This document shows positions 26,579 through 35,929 of a DNA stretch of 64,000 nucleotides, in pieces. The notes under the pieces are model-generated. The model searched no databases. It was not told the DNA's origin and was given only the letters and a program-made list of their open reading frames with translations. How positions within the stretch are numbered: the first letter of the stretch is position 1; every line of letters begins with the position of its first letter. The translations under genes were made by a program, and so were the position numbers. Source of the stretch: Streptomyces rapamycinicus NRRL 5491 (GTDB taxonomy: Bacteria > Actinomycetota > Actinomycetes > Streptomycetales > Streptomycetaceae); the NCBI RefSeq assembly GCF_024298965.1, contig NZ_CP085193.1, positions 7,750,001 to 7,814,000 on the forward strand, written 5' to 3'.

Positions 26579-28321
26579 ATGGCCCGACCTCTGGCCGGAA
26601 CGCCCGGCACTCACGGAACCCGCGGACGGCGGCGTGTGCTGCTCGCACTCCGCGCGCTCGCCTTGGCCGCCCTCGCGGCCGCCGCCGTCCCTCCCGCTCC
26701 CGCGGAGGCCGCCGCGCAGGCCGCCGCGCGGGCCGGTTGTGAGGGGCCCGTCACCCCCGCCCCGCAGCAGGTCGTCGAGGACTGTGACACCCCCGCCCGC
26801 ATCATCGACAAGGCCGCCCACACCGTCCCCACCCCTGGGCAGCGGGCCTGGCAGCAGCGTGAGATCACCGCCTTCACCCACTTCGGCATGAACACCATGA
26901 CCGGCCGCCAGTGGGGTTCCGGAGCCGAGGACGAGAAGCTCTTCGACCCGCCCGAGCTCGCCATGGACCAGTGGATGCGGGCGTACAAGGCCGCCGGTGC
27001 CCGGCAGGTCATGCTCACGGCCAAGCACCACGACGGCTTCGCGCTCTATCCGAGCCGCTACACCGACCACGACGTCGAGGCCAGCCCCTGGTGGACGAAG
27101 GGTCCCGGCGGCCGGAATCCCGACGGCGATGTCCTGGGCGCGTACGTCAAGGCCGCCCGTAAGGCGGGGCTCAAGGTCGGTGTGTACCTCTCGCCCGCCG
27201 ACGGCGCCGAGCTGCCGCACGCCTGGCACGCGCAGTGGGTCGAGAAGATCCGCGAGAAGCAGCAGAACGGCGAGGAGCTGTCGCTGCCCGAGCGGATGGC
27301 CCTGGAGGACGGCGACCGCGCGCCCGCCGGTCAGGGCCGCTACGGCAACGGCAGCAAGCCCACCGAGCGCACCATCCCCACCCTCGTCCCCGGTGACGAC
27401 CGGGCGGGCAAGGTCGCCTCCGGCGCGCTGCCCACCTTCCGCTTCGCCGCCGACGACTACGACGCGTACTACCTCAACCAGATCTACGAGATACTGACGC
27501 AGTACGGCCCCATCGACGAGTTCTGGCTGGACGGCGCCAACCCGTGGGGCGGTGCGGGCGTCACCCAGCACTACAACGTCAGGAACTGGTTCGAGCTCAT
27601 CCACGCGCTCTCGCCGAAGTCGGTGATCTTCCAGGGCGCCCAGGGTGTGCGCTGGGTGGGCAACGAGGACGGCATCGCCCGGGAGACCGAATGGTCGGTG
27701 ACCCCGTCCGCGGTCGACCCGTGGACCGTCATCGGCGGCGGGCTGCCCAATGACTCCACCGACGCCGACATCGGCTCGCGGGCGAAGCTGACCGCGCCGG
27801 GCGTGCGCTATCTGCAGTGGTACCCGGCCGAGGCCGATGTCTCGATCCGTCCCGGCTGGTTCCACGACCCCGCTGAGCGGCCCAAGACCCCGGACCAGCT
27901 GATGTCGCTGTACGAGCGCAGCGTGGGCCGCAACGCCTCGCTGCTGCTCAATGTCCCGCCCGCGAGGAACGGCCGGATCGACGACGCCGACATGGCCTCC
28001 CTTACGGCCTTCGGCAAGGCCGTAAGGACGACATACGGCACCGGCTCCCGGCCGGCCCCCGGTCATCCGGTGACCTTCGACCGGGTGCGGCTCGGCGAGG
28101 ACGTCCGCCAGGGGCAGCGGGTGGAGGAGTTCACCGTGCAGGCCCGGGTGGCCGGGACCTGGCGGGACATCGCCTCCGGGACGACCATCGGGGCCCGGCG
28201 CATCCTTCCGCTGGCCGCGCCCGTCACCGCCGACGGGCTGCGGGTACGCGTCCTCGCCTCCCGCGCCGCGCCACGGCTGCTGCCGCCGACGGTCCACCTC
28301 AGTGAGGCGGGCCGCCGCTGA
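26579..28321 (+). CDS. Secreted alpha-L-fucosidase (GH29)
   Basis: 580 residues from ATG 26579 (AGGGG just upstream); an earlier in-frame ATG would extend past the signal peptide. A signal peptide with Arg-rich start (RGRRRVLLALRALALAALAAAA) precedes the GH29 barrel, with FTHFGMNTMTGRQWG, LTAKHHDGFALYPSRYT and DEFWLDGANPW, the last holding the probable nucleophile Asp. After NASLLLNVPPARNGRIDD comes a C-terminal beta domain. The enzyme removes terminal alpha-L-fucose from glycans outside the cell. A perfect 12-bp stem hairpin lies within the coding sequence at 28000-28027. Confidence 0.93.
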   Translation: MARPLAGTPGTHGTRGRRRVLLALRALALAALAAAAVPPAPAEAAAQAAARAGCEGPVTPAPQQVVEDCDTPARIIDKAAHTVPTPGQRAWQQREITAFTHFGMNTMTGRQWGSGAEDEKLFDPPELAMDQWMRAYKAAGARQVMLTAKHHDGFALYPSRYTDHDVEASPWWTKGPGGRNPDGDVLGAYVKAARKAGLKVGVYLSPADGAELPHAWHAQWVEKIREKQQNGEELSLPERMALEDGDRAPAGQGRYGNGSKPTERTIPTLVPGDDRAGKVASGALPTFRFAADDYDAYYLNQIYEILTQYGPIDEFWLDGANPWGGAGVTQHYNVRNWFELIHALSPKSVIFQGAQGVRWVGNEDGIARETEWSVTPSAVDPWTVIGGGLPNDSTDADIGSRAKLTAPGVRYLQWYPAEADVSIRPGWFHDPAERPKTPDQLMSLYERSVGRNASLLLNVPPARNGRIDDADMASLTAFGKAVRTTYGTGSRPAPGHPVTFDRVRLGEDVRQGQRVEEFTVQARVAGTWRDIASGTTIGARRILPLAAPVTADGLRVRVLASRAAPRLLPPTVHLSEAGRR

Positions 28322-28416
28322 GCCGGCGATCCCGGGGCCGTGTCATGGTCATCACAGTGCCGTGTCAAGGCCACCCCGGGCACGCGGCGCCGGGGGGCGT
28401 CGGATAACTTGAGTCC

Positions 28417-28659
28417 GTGAGCAACAAGGTCAAAAAGAACGCCGTGCGCGCCGGTGCAGTCATCGCCGCGACGACGGCGATGCTGCTGATGTCGTCCCCC
28501 GCGTTCGCGCTCACCCGCGACGACGGTGACGACCCGGGTCCGGGCCTGAGTGTCGCCGAGACACTGGGCCTCTATGTCGCTGCGCCGATCATCCTGTTCC
28601 TGGTGATCGCGGGTCTGGTGATGGCGGGAGACAGGAAGTCCCGTAGGCAGACCGACTGA
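28417..28659 (+). CDS. Small secreted/membrane protein
   Basis: 80 residues from GTG 28417. A signal-like hydrophobic segment (AGAVIAATTAMLLMSSPAFA) is followed by a short acidic segment (DDGDDPGPG), a second membrane helix (LYVAAPIILFLVIAGLVMA) and a basic C-terminus (GDRKSRRQTD). The predicted product is a single-pass membrane protein with a very short outer part, and it has no recognised family name. The following Rho-independent hairpin makes it a self-contained unit between the fucosidase and the desaturase. Confidence 0.8.
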   Translation: MSNKVKKNAVRAGAVIAATTAMLLMSSPAFALTRDDGDDPGPGLSVAETLGLYVAAPIILFLVIAGLVMAGDRKSRRQTD

Positions 28660-28694
28660 CGCGATCGATCGACGAAGCGCGCACGCCGCTGCGG

Positions 28695-28730
28695 AGCGCC
28701 CCGGCCATCCGGCCGGGGCGCTTTTGTTGT
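28695..28730 (+). terminator. Rho-independent terminator
   Basis: A 12-bp perfect GC-rich stem (AGCGCCCCGGCC paired with GGCCGGGGCGCT) around an ATCC loop, followed by TTTTGTTGT. It is the best canonical terminator in the window. Confidence 0.92.
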
Positions 28731-28831
28731 GTACGGGGCGACTCGCTCAGCCCGGATCGCCAAGTGGGAGCGCGTCACGCCGAGTTCACCATGTGTCATC
28801 CACACGCCCTGACCTGTTTATTTTCGCTTTA

Positions 28832-28864
28832 ACCTACGGTGCCGTAACCTACGGGTCCGTAGGT
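28832..28864. promoter_or_regulatory. Overlapping palindromes upstream of the desaturase
   Basis: ACCTACGG occurs at 28832-28839 and again 15 bp later at 28847-28854, and its complement CCGTAGGT at 28857-28864. They form two dyads: TACGG-TG-CCGTA (28835-28846) and ACCTACGG-GT-CCGTAGGT (28847-28864). The element ends 35 bp before the desaturase start, where a TetR-type lipid-responsive repressor could block the promoter. No such regulator gene is adjacent. Confidence 0.7.
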
Positions 28865-28899
28865 ATAGCCCGTCGCCCCCGTCCCCTGGAGCCCCCACC

Positions 28900-29874
28900 G
28901 TGACACTCGCCCCCTCCCACCGCCACGGTCAGGCCGTCTGGAGCGACACCCAGCTCCTGTACGCGCTCGAAGAGGTCGTCGAGACCGAGCTCAACCGGCA
29001 TCTGAAGGTCGCCAAGGAGTGGATGCCGCACGAGTACGTCCCCTGGAGCGACGGCCGGAACTTCGACGGGATCATGGGCGGTGAGGCATGGGCGCCCGAC
29101 CAGTCCAAGGTCAGCGAGGTCGGCCGGATAGCGCTTGTGGTCAACCTGCTCACCGAGGACAACCTCCCCAGCTACCACCACGAGATCGCGAGTCTCTTCG
29201 GACGGGACGGCGCCTGGGGCACCTGGGTGCACCGCTGGACGGCGGAGGAGGGCCGGCACGGCATCGTGATGCGCGACTACCTGCTGACCAGCCGCGCCGT
29301 CGACCCGGTGCAGCTGGAGCGGTTCCGCATGGAGCACATGTCCGAGGGCTTCGAATCGGACAACCAGCACAGCATGCTGCACACCGTGGCGTATGTCGCC
29401 TTCCAGGAGCTGGCCACCCGCATCTCGCACCGCAACACCGGCCACCACTCCGGCGACCCGGTCTGCGACCGGATGCTGGCGCGCATCGCCACCGATGAGA
29501 ACCTGCACATGATCTTCTACCGGAACCTGCTCGGGAAGGCGTTCGAGCTGGCCCCCGACCAGACCATGTGCTCCGTCCGCGATGTGGTCGTCAACTTCCG
29601 GATGCCGGGCCACGGAATGCCCGGCTTCGAGCGCGCCGCCGCCCAGATCGCCATCGGCGGCATCTACAACCTGCGCATCCACCACGACGACGTCCTCCAG
29701 CCCGTGCTGCGCTTCCTGAAGGTCCTGGAGATCGGCGGGCTCGGTCCGGAGGGGCTCAAGGCGCAGGAGGAACTGGGGCTCTACATGGGCGGATTGGACG
29801 ATCAGGCCACCAAGTTCGACGAGCGGCGCCAGGCGCTGCTGGCCCGTCGCAGGGCCCGTGCCGAACGGGCGTGA
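28900..29874 (+). CDS. Acyl-ACP desaturase (soluble diiron type)
   Basis: 324 residues from GTG 28900. It is a ferritin-like helical diiron enzyme. Iron ligands can be seen in EVVETELNRHL, TAEEGRHG (ExxH) and ATDENLH (ExxH), plus an intermediate Glu in a helix. It introduces a cis double bond into acyl chains carried on ACP, using oxygen and ferredoxin, in the cytoplasm, adjusting membrane fluidity. It is closest to the plant-type/DesA family common in actinobacteria. It has its own promoter region with strong dyad symmetry and a separate downstream gene after 18 bp. Confidence 0.93.
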   Translation: MTLAPSHRHGQAVWSDTQLLYALEEVVETELNRHLKVAKEWMPHEYVPWSDGRNFDGIMGGEAWAPDQSKVSEVGRIALVVNLLTEDNLPSYHHEIASLFGRDGAWGTWVHRWTAEEGRHGIVMRDYLLTSRAVDPVQLERFRMEHMSEGFESDNQHSMLHTVAYVAFQELATRISHRNTGHHSGDPVCDRMLARIATDENLHMIFYRNLLGKAFELAPDQTMCSVRDVVVNFRMPGHGMPGFERAAAQIAIGGIYNLRIHHDDVLQPVLRFLKVLEIGGLGPEGLKAQEELGLYMGGLDDQATKFDERRQALLARRRARAERA

Positions 29875-29892
29875 TCACTCTGGCACCATCGG

Positions 29893-31734
29893 GTGATGGT
29901 CGAACATTCATCGCAAGATGCGGCGGTGGATCCGGAAGCCGAAGCGGCCCGGCTGAGGGCCGCGGCGGCGGCCGGGAAGCCGGGCGCGTACCGGGCCTAC
30001 GCCGAACTCCTCACCGGCCTGGGCCACGTGGACGAGGCCCTGCCATGGTGGGCCAGGGCCGCCGACGCCGGGGACGCGGACGCCTCGCGCACGCTCGCGA
30101 TCTGCCATAAGGACCGCGGCGAGTTCGCCGAGGCCGAGCGGTGGTACCGCACGGCCGCCGATCGCGACGGCGGCTGTGCGTTCGGTCTGGCCCGGCTGCT
30201 TCAGGAGGCCGGTGACACGACCGGCGCTGAGCGGTGGTACGAGCACGGGGCCGCGCTCGGCAGCGTCGAGTGCAAGACCAACGGCGCCGTACTGCTGGCC
30301 GCCCGCGGCGCATGGGACACCGCCCTGGAGCGGCTGGCCCAGGCGTCCGCCGAGGGCGACGACGTCGCCGCCCACAGCCGCCGGGCCATCCAGGACATGC
30401 TGAGGGACCTGGACGGCTGGCGGGCGGCCCTCGCCCGGGCGGAGGCCGAGGGCGACCCCGAGGAGGCGTACGAGGCGCTGCGCGAACTGCTCGACCCGGA
30501 GCGCAAGGCGATGTTCGAGCGCTACCCCCGGATGGTCGCGGAGGCCGAGGCGCTGTACGCCCGCGCGGCCGCGGTCGGCGGCGCCAAGGCGCTGGTGGAC
30601 CAGGCCCTCTTCATCGCCCGCGACGACGGCCGCTGGGCCGAGGCCCGCGCCCTCGTCGAACGCGCCCATGAGCGGGGCTACGACGGCGCGGCGTACGTCC
30701 TCGGCGTCTGGGCCGAGGAGAACGGCGAACTCCGCGCCGCCGAGGAGTGGTACCGCACGGCCCACGAGGTGGACGGCGGCCACATGTGGGCCTGCTTCAA
30801 CCTCGGGGTGCTGTGCGTGCGGCAGCGGCGGCTGGAGGAGGCGGAGCGGTGGCTGCGGGCCACGGGGGTCGACGGGGCCGAGGGCGACGACGGGGTCGAG
30901 GGTGTCGACGGTGTCGGCCGTGTCGGCGGTCTCGGCGGTCTCGGCGAGGAGGATGGCCCGAACCCGTTCGACGAGGGCGAGGAGCGGATCGTCATGGCGC
31001 TCCGGGACATCGCCGCGATCCGGGCCGACCCCGAGCGGATGCCGCCCCCCGAGTGGGAGGAGCGGCTGCCCGCGCTGCGGGCCCGCGCCGAGGAGGGCGG
31101 CCCGGACGCCTGGTTCGCGTACGCCGACGCGCTGGACCGGCTGCACCGGCTCCCGGAGGCCGCCGAGTGGTACCGCAAGGCGGGCACCCCGCGCGCCCTG
31201 CTCGCCCTCGGACGGATGCTGTACGAAGGGGGCGGCGCCAAGGGGCTGCGGATGGTGCCGTACTACGAGCCCGCGGCGGCGGAGGGGGACGGCGGTGCGG
31301 CGTATGACATCGGCCGGATCCACGACGAGGCCGGGGACCGGCGTACCGCCCAGATCTGGTTCCGCCGGGCGGCCGACCTGGGTCACGGGCGCGCCGCGTG
31401 GTGGCTGGGCTGGACGTCGGAGGAGCGCGGCGGGGATCCGCAGCACGCCGAGCGCTGGTACGTACGCGCCGCGCGCAGCGGGCTTGTGCCGCCCGCGTTT
31501 CTGGCGGGGCGGAGCATGGTGCGGCGGGGGGCGTGTGCGGAGGCGGAGCCGTTGTTGAGGGTGGCGTGTGAGGGGGAGCACGAGGAGGCGCCGTACTGGC
31601 TGGCGGAAGCGTTGCGGGGGCTGGGGCGGACGGAGGAGGCGGAGCGCTGGCTCCGGGTCGCCGCGTCGGCGTACCCGGACCTCCTCCGCCAATACGGCGA
31701 AATGGCCCGCCTGGCCTTACGAGACCCTGGGTAA
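29893..31734 (+). CDS. Sel1/TPR-like repeat protein
   Basis: 613 residues, built from repeated helix pairs with the Sel1/TPR signature (AERWYRTAADRDGGCAFGLA, AEEWYRTAHEVDGGHMWACF, AQIWFRRAADLGHGRAAWWL and others), acting as a protein-interaction scaffold in the cytoplasm. No catalytic domain, signal peptide or membrane helix. A Gly/Val/Asp low-complexity insert interrupts the repeats at about residues 328-362. The start is GTG 29893 or ATG 29896; the ribosome site is weak. It lies 18 bp after the desaturase and may be co-transcribed. The last about 18 codons use rare codons, including TTA (31717-31719), unlike the rest. Confidence 0.85.
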   Translation: MMVEHSSQDAAVDPEAEAARLRAAAAAGKPGAYRAYAELLTGLGHVDEALPWWARAADAGDADASRTLAICHKDRGEFAEAERWYRTAADRDGGCAFGLARLLQEAGDTTGAERWYEHGAALGSVECKTNGAVLLAARGAWDTALERLAQASAEGDDVAAHSRRAIQDMLRDLDGWRAALARAEAEGDPEEAYEALRELLDPERKAMFERYPRMVAEAEALYARAAAVGGAKALVDQALFIARDDGRWAEARALVERAHERGYDGAAYVLGVWAEENGELRAAEEWYRTAHEVDGGHMWACFNLGVLCVRQRRLEEAERWLRATGVDGAEGDDGVEGVDGVGRVGGLGGLGEEDGPNPFDEGEERIVMALRDIAAIRADPERMPPPEWEERLPALRARAEEGGPDAWFAYADALDRLHRLPEAAEWYRKAGTPRALLALGRMLYEGGGAKGLRMVPYYEPAAAEGDGGAAYDIGRIHDEAGDRRTAQIWFRRAADLGHGRAAWWLGWTSEERGGDPQHAERWYVRAARSGLVPPAFLAGRSMVRRGACAEAEPLLRVACEGEHEEAPYWLAEALRGLGRTEEAERWLRVAASAYPDLLRQYGEMARLALRDPG

Positions 31735-31740
31735 ACCAGT

Positions 31741-31781
31741 TTGTGGGCATGCGTTCCGCCCCGCGGAACGCATGCCCACAA
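31741..31781. terminator. Bidirectional hairpin terminator
   Basis: Perfect 19-base arms (31741-31759 and 31763-31781) around a CCC loop, 7 bp after the TPR gene stop and 25 bp from the convergent aminopeptidase stop. Confidence 0.9.
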
Positions 31782-31806
31782 CCCACCGACCACATTCGCG
31801 CCGTGG

Positions 31807-34404
31807 TTAGCTTGCCGCGGCGTCCGCCGCTTGGGCGCGGAGGGCGCGGTCGATGCCCGCCCGTGACTCCGTCACCAGACGCCTCAGCGCCGCCGTCGGC
31901 TCGGCGGACGCGAGCCACGCGTCCGTCGCGTCCAGGGTCTCCGGCGCGACCTGCAGCGTCGGGTACAGGCCCACCACGATCTGCTGCGCCATCTCATGGC
32001 TGCGGTTGTTCCAGACGTCCTTCGCCGCCGCGAAGTACTTCTCCGTGTACGGCGCCAGCAGCTCCCGCTGATCGGTCTGGATGAAGCCGCCGATCACCGC
32101 CTCCTGCACGGCGTTGGGCAGTTTGTCGCTCTCCACGACCGAGGCCCATGCCTCCGCCTTGGCCTCCGGTGTCGGCCGCGCGGCCCGCGCCGTCGCCGCG
32201 TGCCGCTCGCCCGCGGAGGTCTTGTCGCGCTCCAGCTCCGCCGCGATCGCGGCCTCGTCGGCCCGCCCCGTGGCGGCGAGCCGCACCAGCAGGGCCCAGC
32301 GCAGCTCGGTGTCGATGACCAGGCCCTCGATCGTCTCGGTGCCTTCGAGCAGTCCGGAGACGAGGTCCAGCTGGGCGTCGGTGCGGGCGGTCGCGGTGAA
32401 GGCCCGTGCCCAGGCCAGCTGGTGGTCGCTGCCCGGCGCCGCCGCCCGCAGGTGGTCGAGCGTGGCCTCGGTCCACTGGGCCAGGCCCGTCTCGCGCCAG
32501 TCCGGCGCGGCGTACAGGTCCAGGGCCAGCTTCACCTGGCGGTGCAGCGACTGGACGACGCCGATGTCCGACTCCTTGGCGACGCCCGAGAGCACCAGCG
32601 CGAGGTAGTCGCGGGTGGCCAGTTCGCCGTCGCGGACCATGTCCCAGGCCGAGGCCCAGGACAGCGCGCGCGGCAGCGACTCCTCGAAGTCGCCGAGGTG
32701 CTCGGTGACCACGGCCAGCGAGTCGGGGTCCAGCCGCACCTTCGCGTAGGTGAGGTCGTCGTCGTTGAGCAGGATCACCGCGGAGCGCTTGGTGCCGGTC
32801 AGCTGCGGCACCTGGGTCAGCTCGCCGTCCACGTCCAGCTCGATCCGCTCGGAGCGGATCAGCTTGCCGGTCGGGTTCAGGTCGTAGAGCCCGATGGCGA
32901 TGCGGTGCGGCCGCAGCGTGCCACGCGGCGGAGCCGCATCATCGGACACAGTGCCCTTGGCGCCGGGCGGAAGCGCCGGGGCCTCCTGCCGCACCGCGAA
33001 GGAGGTCACCGTGGAGCTCGCGTCCGTCTCGATCTCCGGCCGCAGCACATTGATGCCCGCCGTCTCCAGCCACTGCTTGGACCAGGTCTTCAGATCGCGC
33101 CCGCTGGTCTCCTCCAGCGCGCCGAGCAGGTCCGACAGCCGGGTGTTCCCGTAGGCGTGGCGCTTGAAGTAGGCCTGGACGCCACGGAAGAACTCGTCCA
33201 TCCCGACGTACGCGACCAGCTGCTTGAGCACCGAGGCGCCCTTGGCGTACGTGATCCCGTCGAAGTTGACCAGGACGTCGTCCAGGTCGTTGATCTCGGC
33301 CATGATCGGGTGGGTGGACGGCAGCTGGTCCTGCCGGTAGGCCCAGGTCTTCATGGAGTTCGCGAAGGTGGTCCACGAGTGCGGCCACCTGCTGCCCGGC
33401 GCATGGGCCTGGCAGGCGATCGAGGTGTAGGTGGCGAACGACTCGTTCAGCCACAGGTCGTTCCACCACTCCATGGTGACCAGGTCGCCGAACCACATAT
33501 GGGCCAGCTCGTGGAGGATGGTCTCGGCGCGCGTCTCGTACGCCGCGTCCGTCACCTTGGAGCGGAAGACGTACTGGTCGCGGATGGTCACCGCGCCCGC
33601 GTTCTCCATCGCGCCCGCGTTGAACTCGGGCACGAACAGCTGGTCGTACTTGGCGAACGGGTACGCGTAGTCGAACTTCTCCTCGAACCACGCGAAGCCC
33701 TGCCGCGTCACCGCGAAGATCGCGTCCGAGTCGAGGTACTCCGCGAGCGAGGGACGGCAGTAGATGCCCAGCGGCACCGAGCGGCCGTCCTTCTCGTAGG
33801 AGCTGTGCACGCTGTGGTACGGGCCGACGATCAGCGCGGTGATGTACGTGGAGATGCGCGGGGTCGGCTCGAACCGCCAGACGTTGTCCTTCGGCTCCGG
33901 CGTCGGCGAGTTCGAGATCACCGTCCAGCCCTCGGGCGCCGTGACGGTGAACTGGAACGTGCCCTTCAGGTCGGGCTGCTCGAAGTTGGCGAACACCCGG
34001 CGGGCGTCGGGCACCTCGAACTGGGTGTAGAGGTACGCCTGCTGGTCGACCGGGTCGACAAAGCGATGCAGCCCCTCACCGGTGTTGGTGTAGGCGCAAG
34101 TAGCGACCACCCGCAGCTCGTTGCGCCCGGCCAGCAGCCCCGGCAGGGCGATCCGCGAGTCCTTGAAGACCTCGTTCGGGTCGAGCCTGTCGCCGTTCAG
34201 CACCACCTCGTGCACCGTGGGCGCCACCAGGTCGATGAACGACTCCGCGCCCGGCTCGGCGGCGTCGAAGCGCACCGTGGTCACGGAGCGGTAGGTACCG
34301 CCCTCCTGGGCGCCGCTCAGGTCCAGTTCGATCTCGTACGCGTCCACCGTGAGGAGGCGCGCCCGCTGCTGCGCTTCCTCCCTTGTGAGGTTGGTGCCAG
34401 GCAC
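31807..34404 (-). CDS. pepN: Aminopeptidase N (M1 family), copy 1
   Basis: 865 residues. It carries the exopeptidase motif AGAMEN and the zinc motif HELAH followed 18 residues later by a Glu (LNESFATY). Three domains: N-terminal beta, thermolysin-like catalytic and a long C-terminal ERAP1-type helical domain. It removes N-terminal residues from peptides in the cytoplasm. The start GTG 34404 is chosen because GGGAG lies 9 nt upstream and because copy 2 starts at the same aligned residue (PGxNLTR); a TTG at 34413 sits too close to that site. A second M1 enzyme of almost equal length lies about 4.5 kb away. Confidence 0.95.
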   Translation of the reverse strand: MPGTNLTREEAQQRARLLTVDAYEIELDLSGAQEGGTYRSVTTVRFDAAEPGAESFIDLVAPTVHEVVLNGDRLDPNEVFKDSRIALPGLLAGRNELRVVATCAYTNTGEGLHRFVDPVDQQAYLYTQFEVPDARRVFANFEQPDLKGTFQFTVTAPEGWTVISNSPTPEPKDNVWRFEPTPRISTYITALIVGPYHSVHSSYEKDGRSVPLGIYCRPSLAEYLDSDAIFAVTRQGFAWFEEKFDYAYPFAKYDQLFVPEFNAGAMENAGAVTIRDQYVFRSKVTDAAYETRAETILHELAHMWFGDLVTMEWWNDLWLNESFATYTSIACQAHAPGSRWPHSWTTFANSMKTWAYRQDQLPSTHPIMAEINDLDDVLVNFDGITYAKGASVLKQLVAYVGMDEFFRGVQAYFKRHAYGNTRLSDLLGALEETSGRDLKTWSKQWLETAGINVLRPEIETDASSTVTSFAVRQEAPALPPGAKGTVSDDAAPPRGTLRPHRIAIGLYDLNPTGKLIRSERIELDVDGELTQVPQLTGTKRSAVILLNDDDLTYAKVRLDPDSLAVVTEHLGDFEESLPRALSWASAWDMVRDGELATRDYLALVLSGVAKESDIGVVQSLHRQVKLALDLYAAPDWRETGLAQWTEATLDHLRAAAPGSDHQLAWARAFTATARTDAQLDLVSGLLEGTETIEGLVIDTELRWALLVRLAATGRADEAAIAAELERDKTSAGERHAATARAARPTPEAKAEAWASVVESDKLPNAVQEAVIGGFIQTDQRELLAPYTEKYFAAAKDVWNNRSHEMAQQIVVGLYPTLQVAPETLDATDAWLASAEPTAALRRLVTESRAGIDRALRAQAADAAAS

Positions 34405-34513
34405 GTCGGCCAACTCCCGTTCGTCATGTGCGGTACGCCATGCGTCAGGCGGATGGCCATCCTCGCACGTCGGACGGTCAGTGCCGGTAGACCGGCTTGC
34501 CCACGAGCGGACG

Positions 34514-34552
34514 CCGGGAGGGGAGCGGCCAAAGCGGCCGCTCCCCTCCCGG
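34514..34552 (-). terminator. Hairpin terminator of asd
   Basis: 17-base perfect arms (34514-34530 and 34536-34552) around a 5-base AAAGC loop, 15 bp after the asd stop on the minus strand. Confidence 0.85.
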
Positions 34553-34566
34553 GCGAATCGTGGGCG

Positions 34567-35929
<1,363 letters not shown>

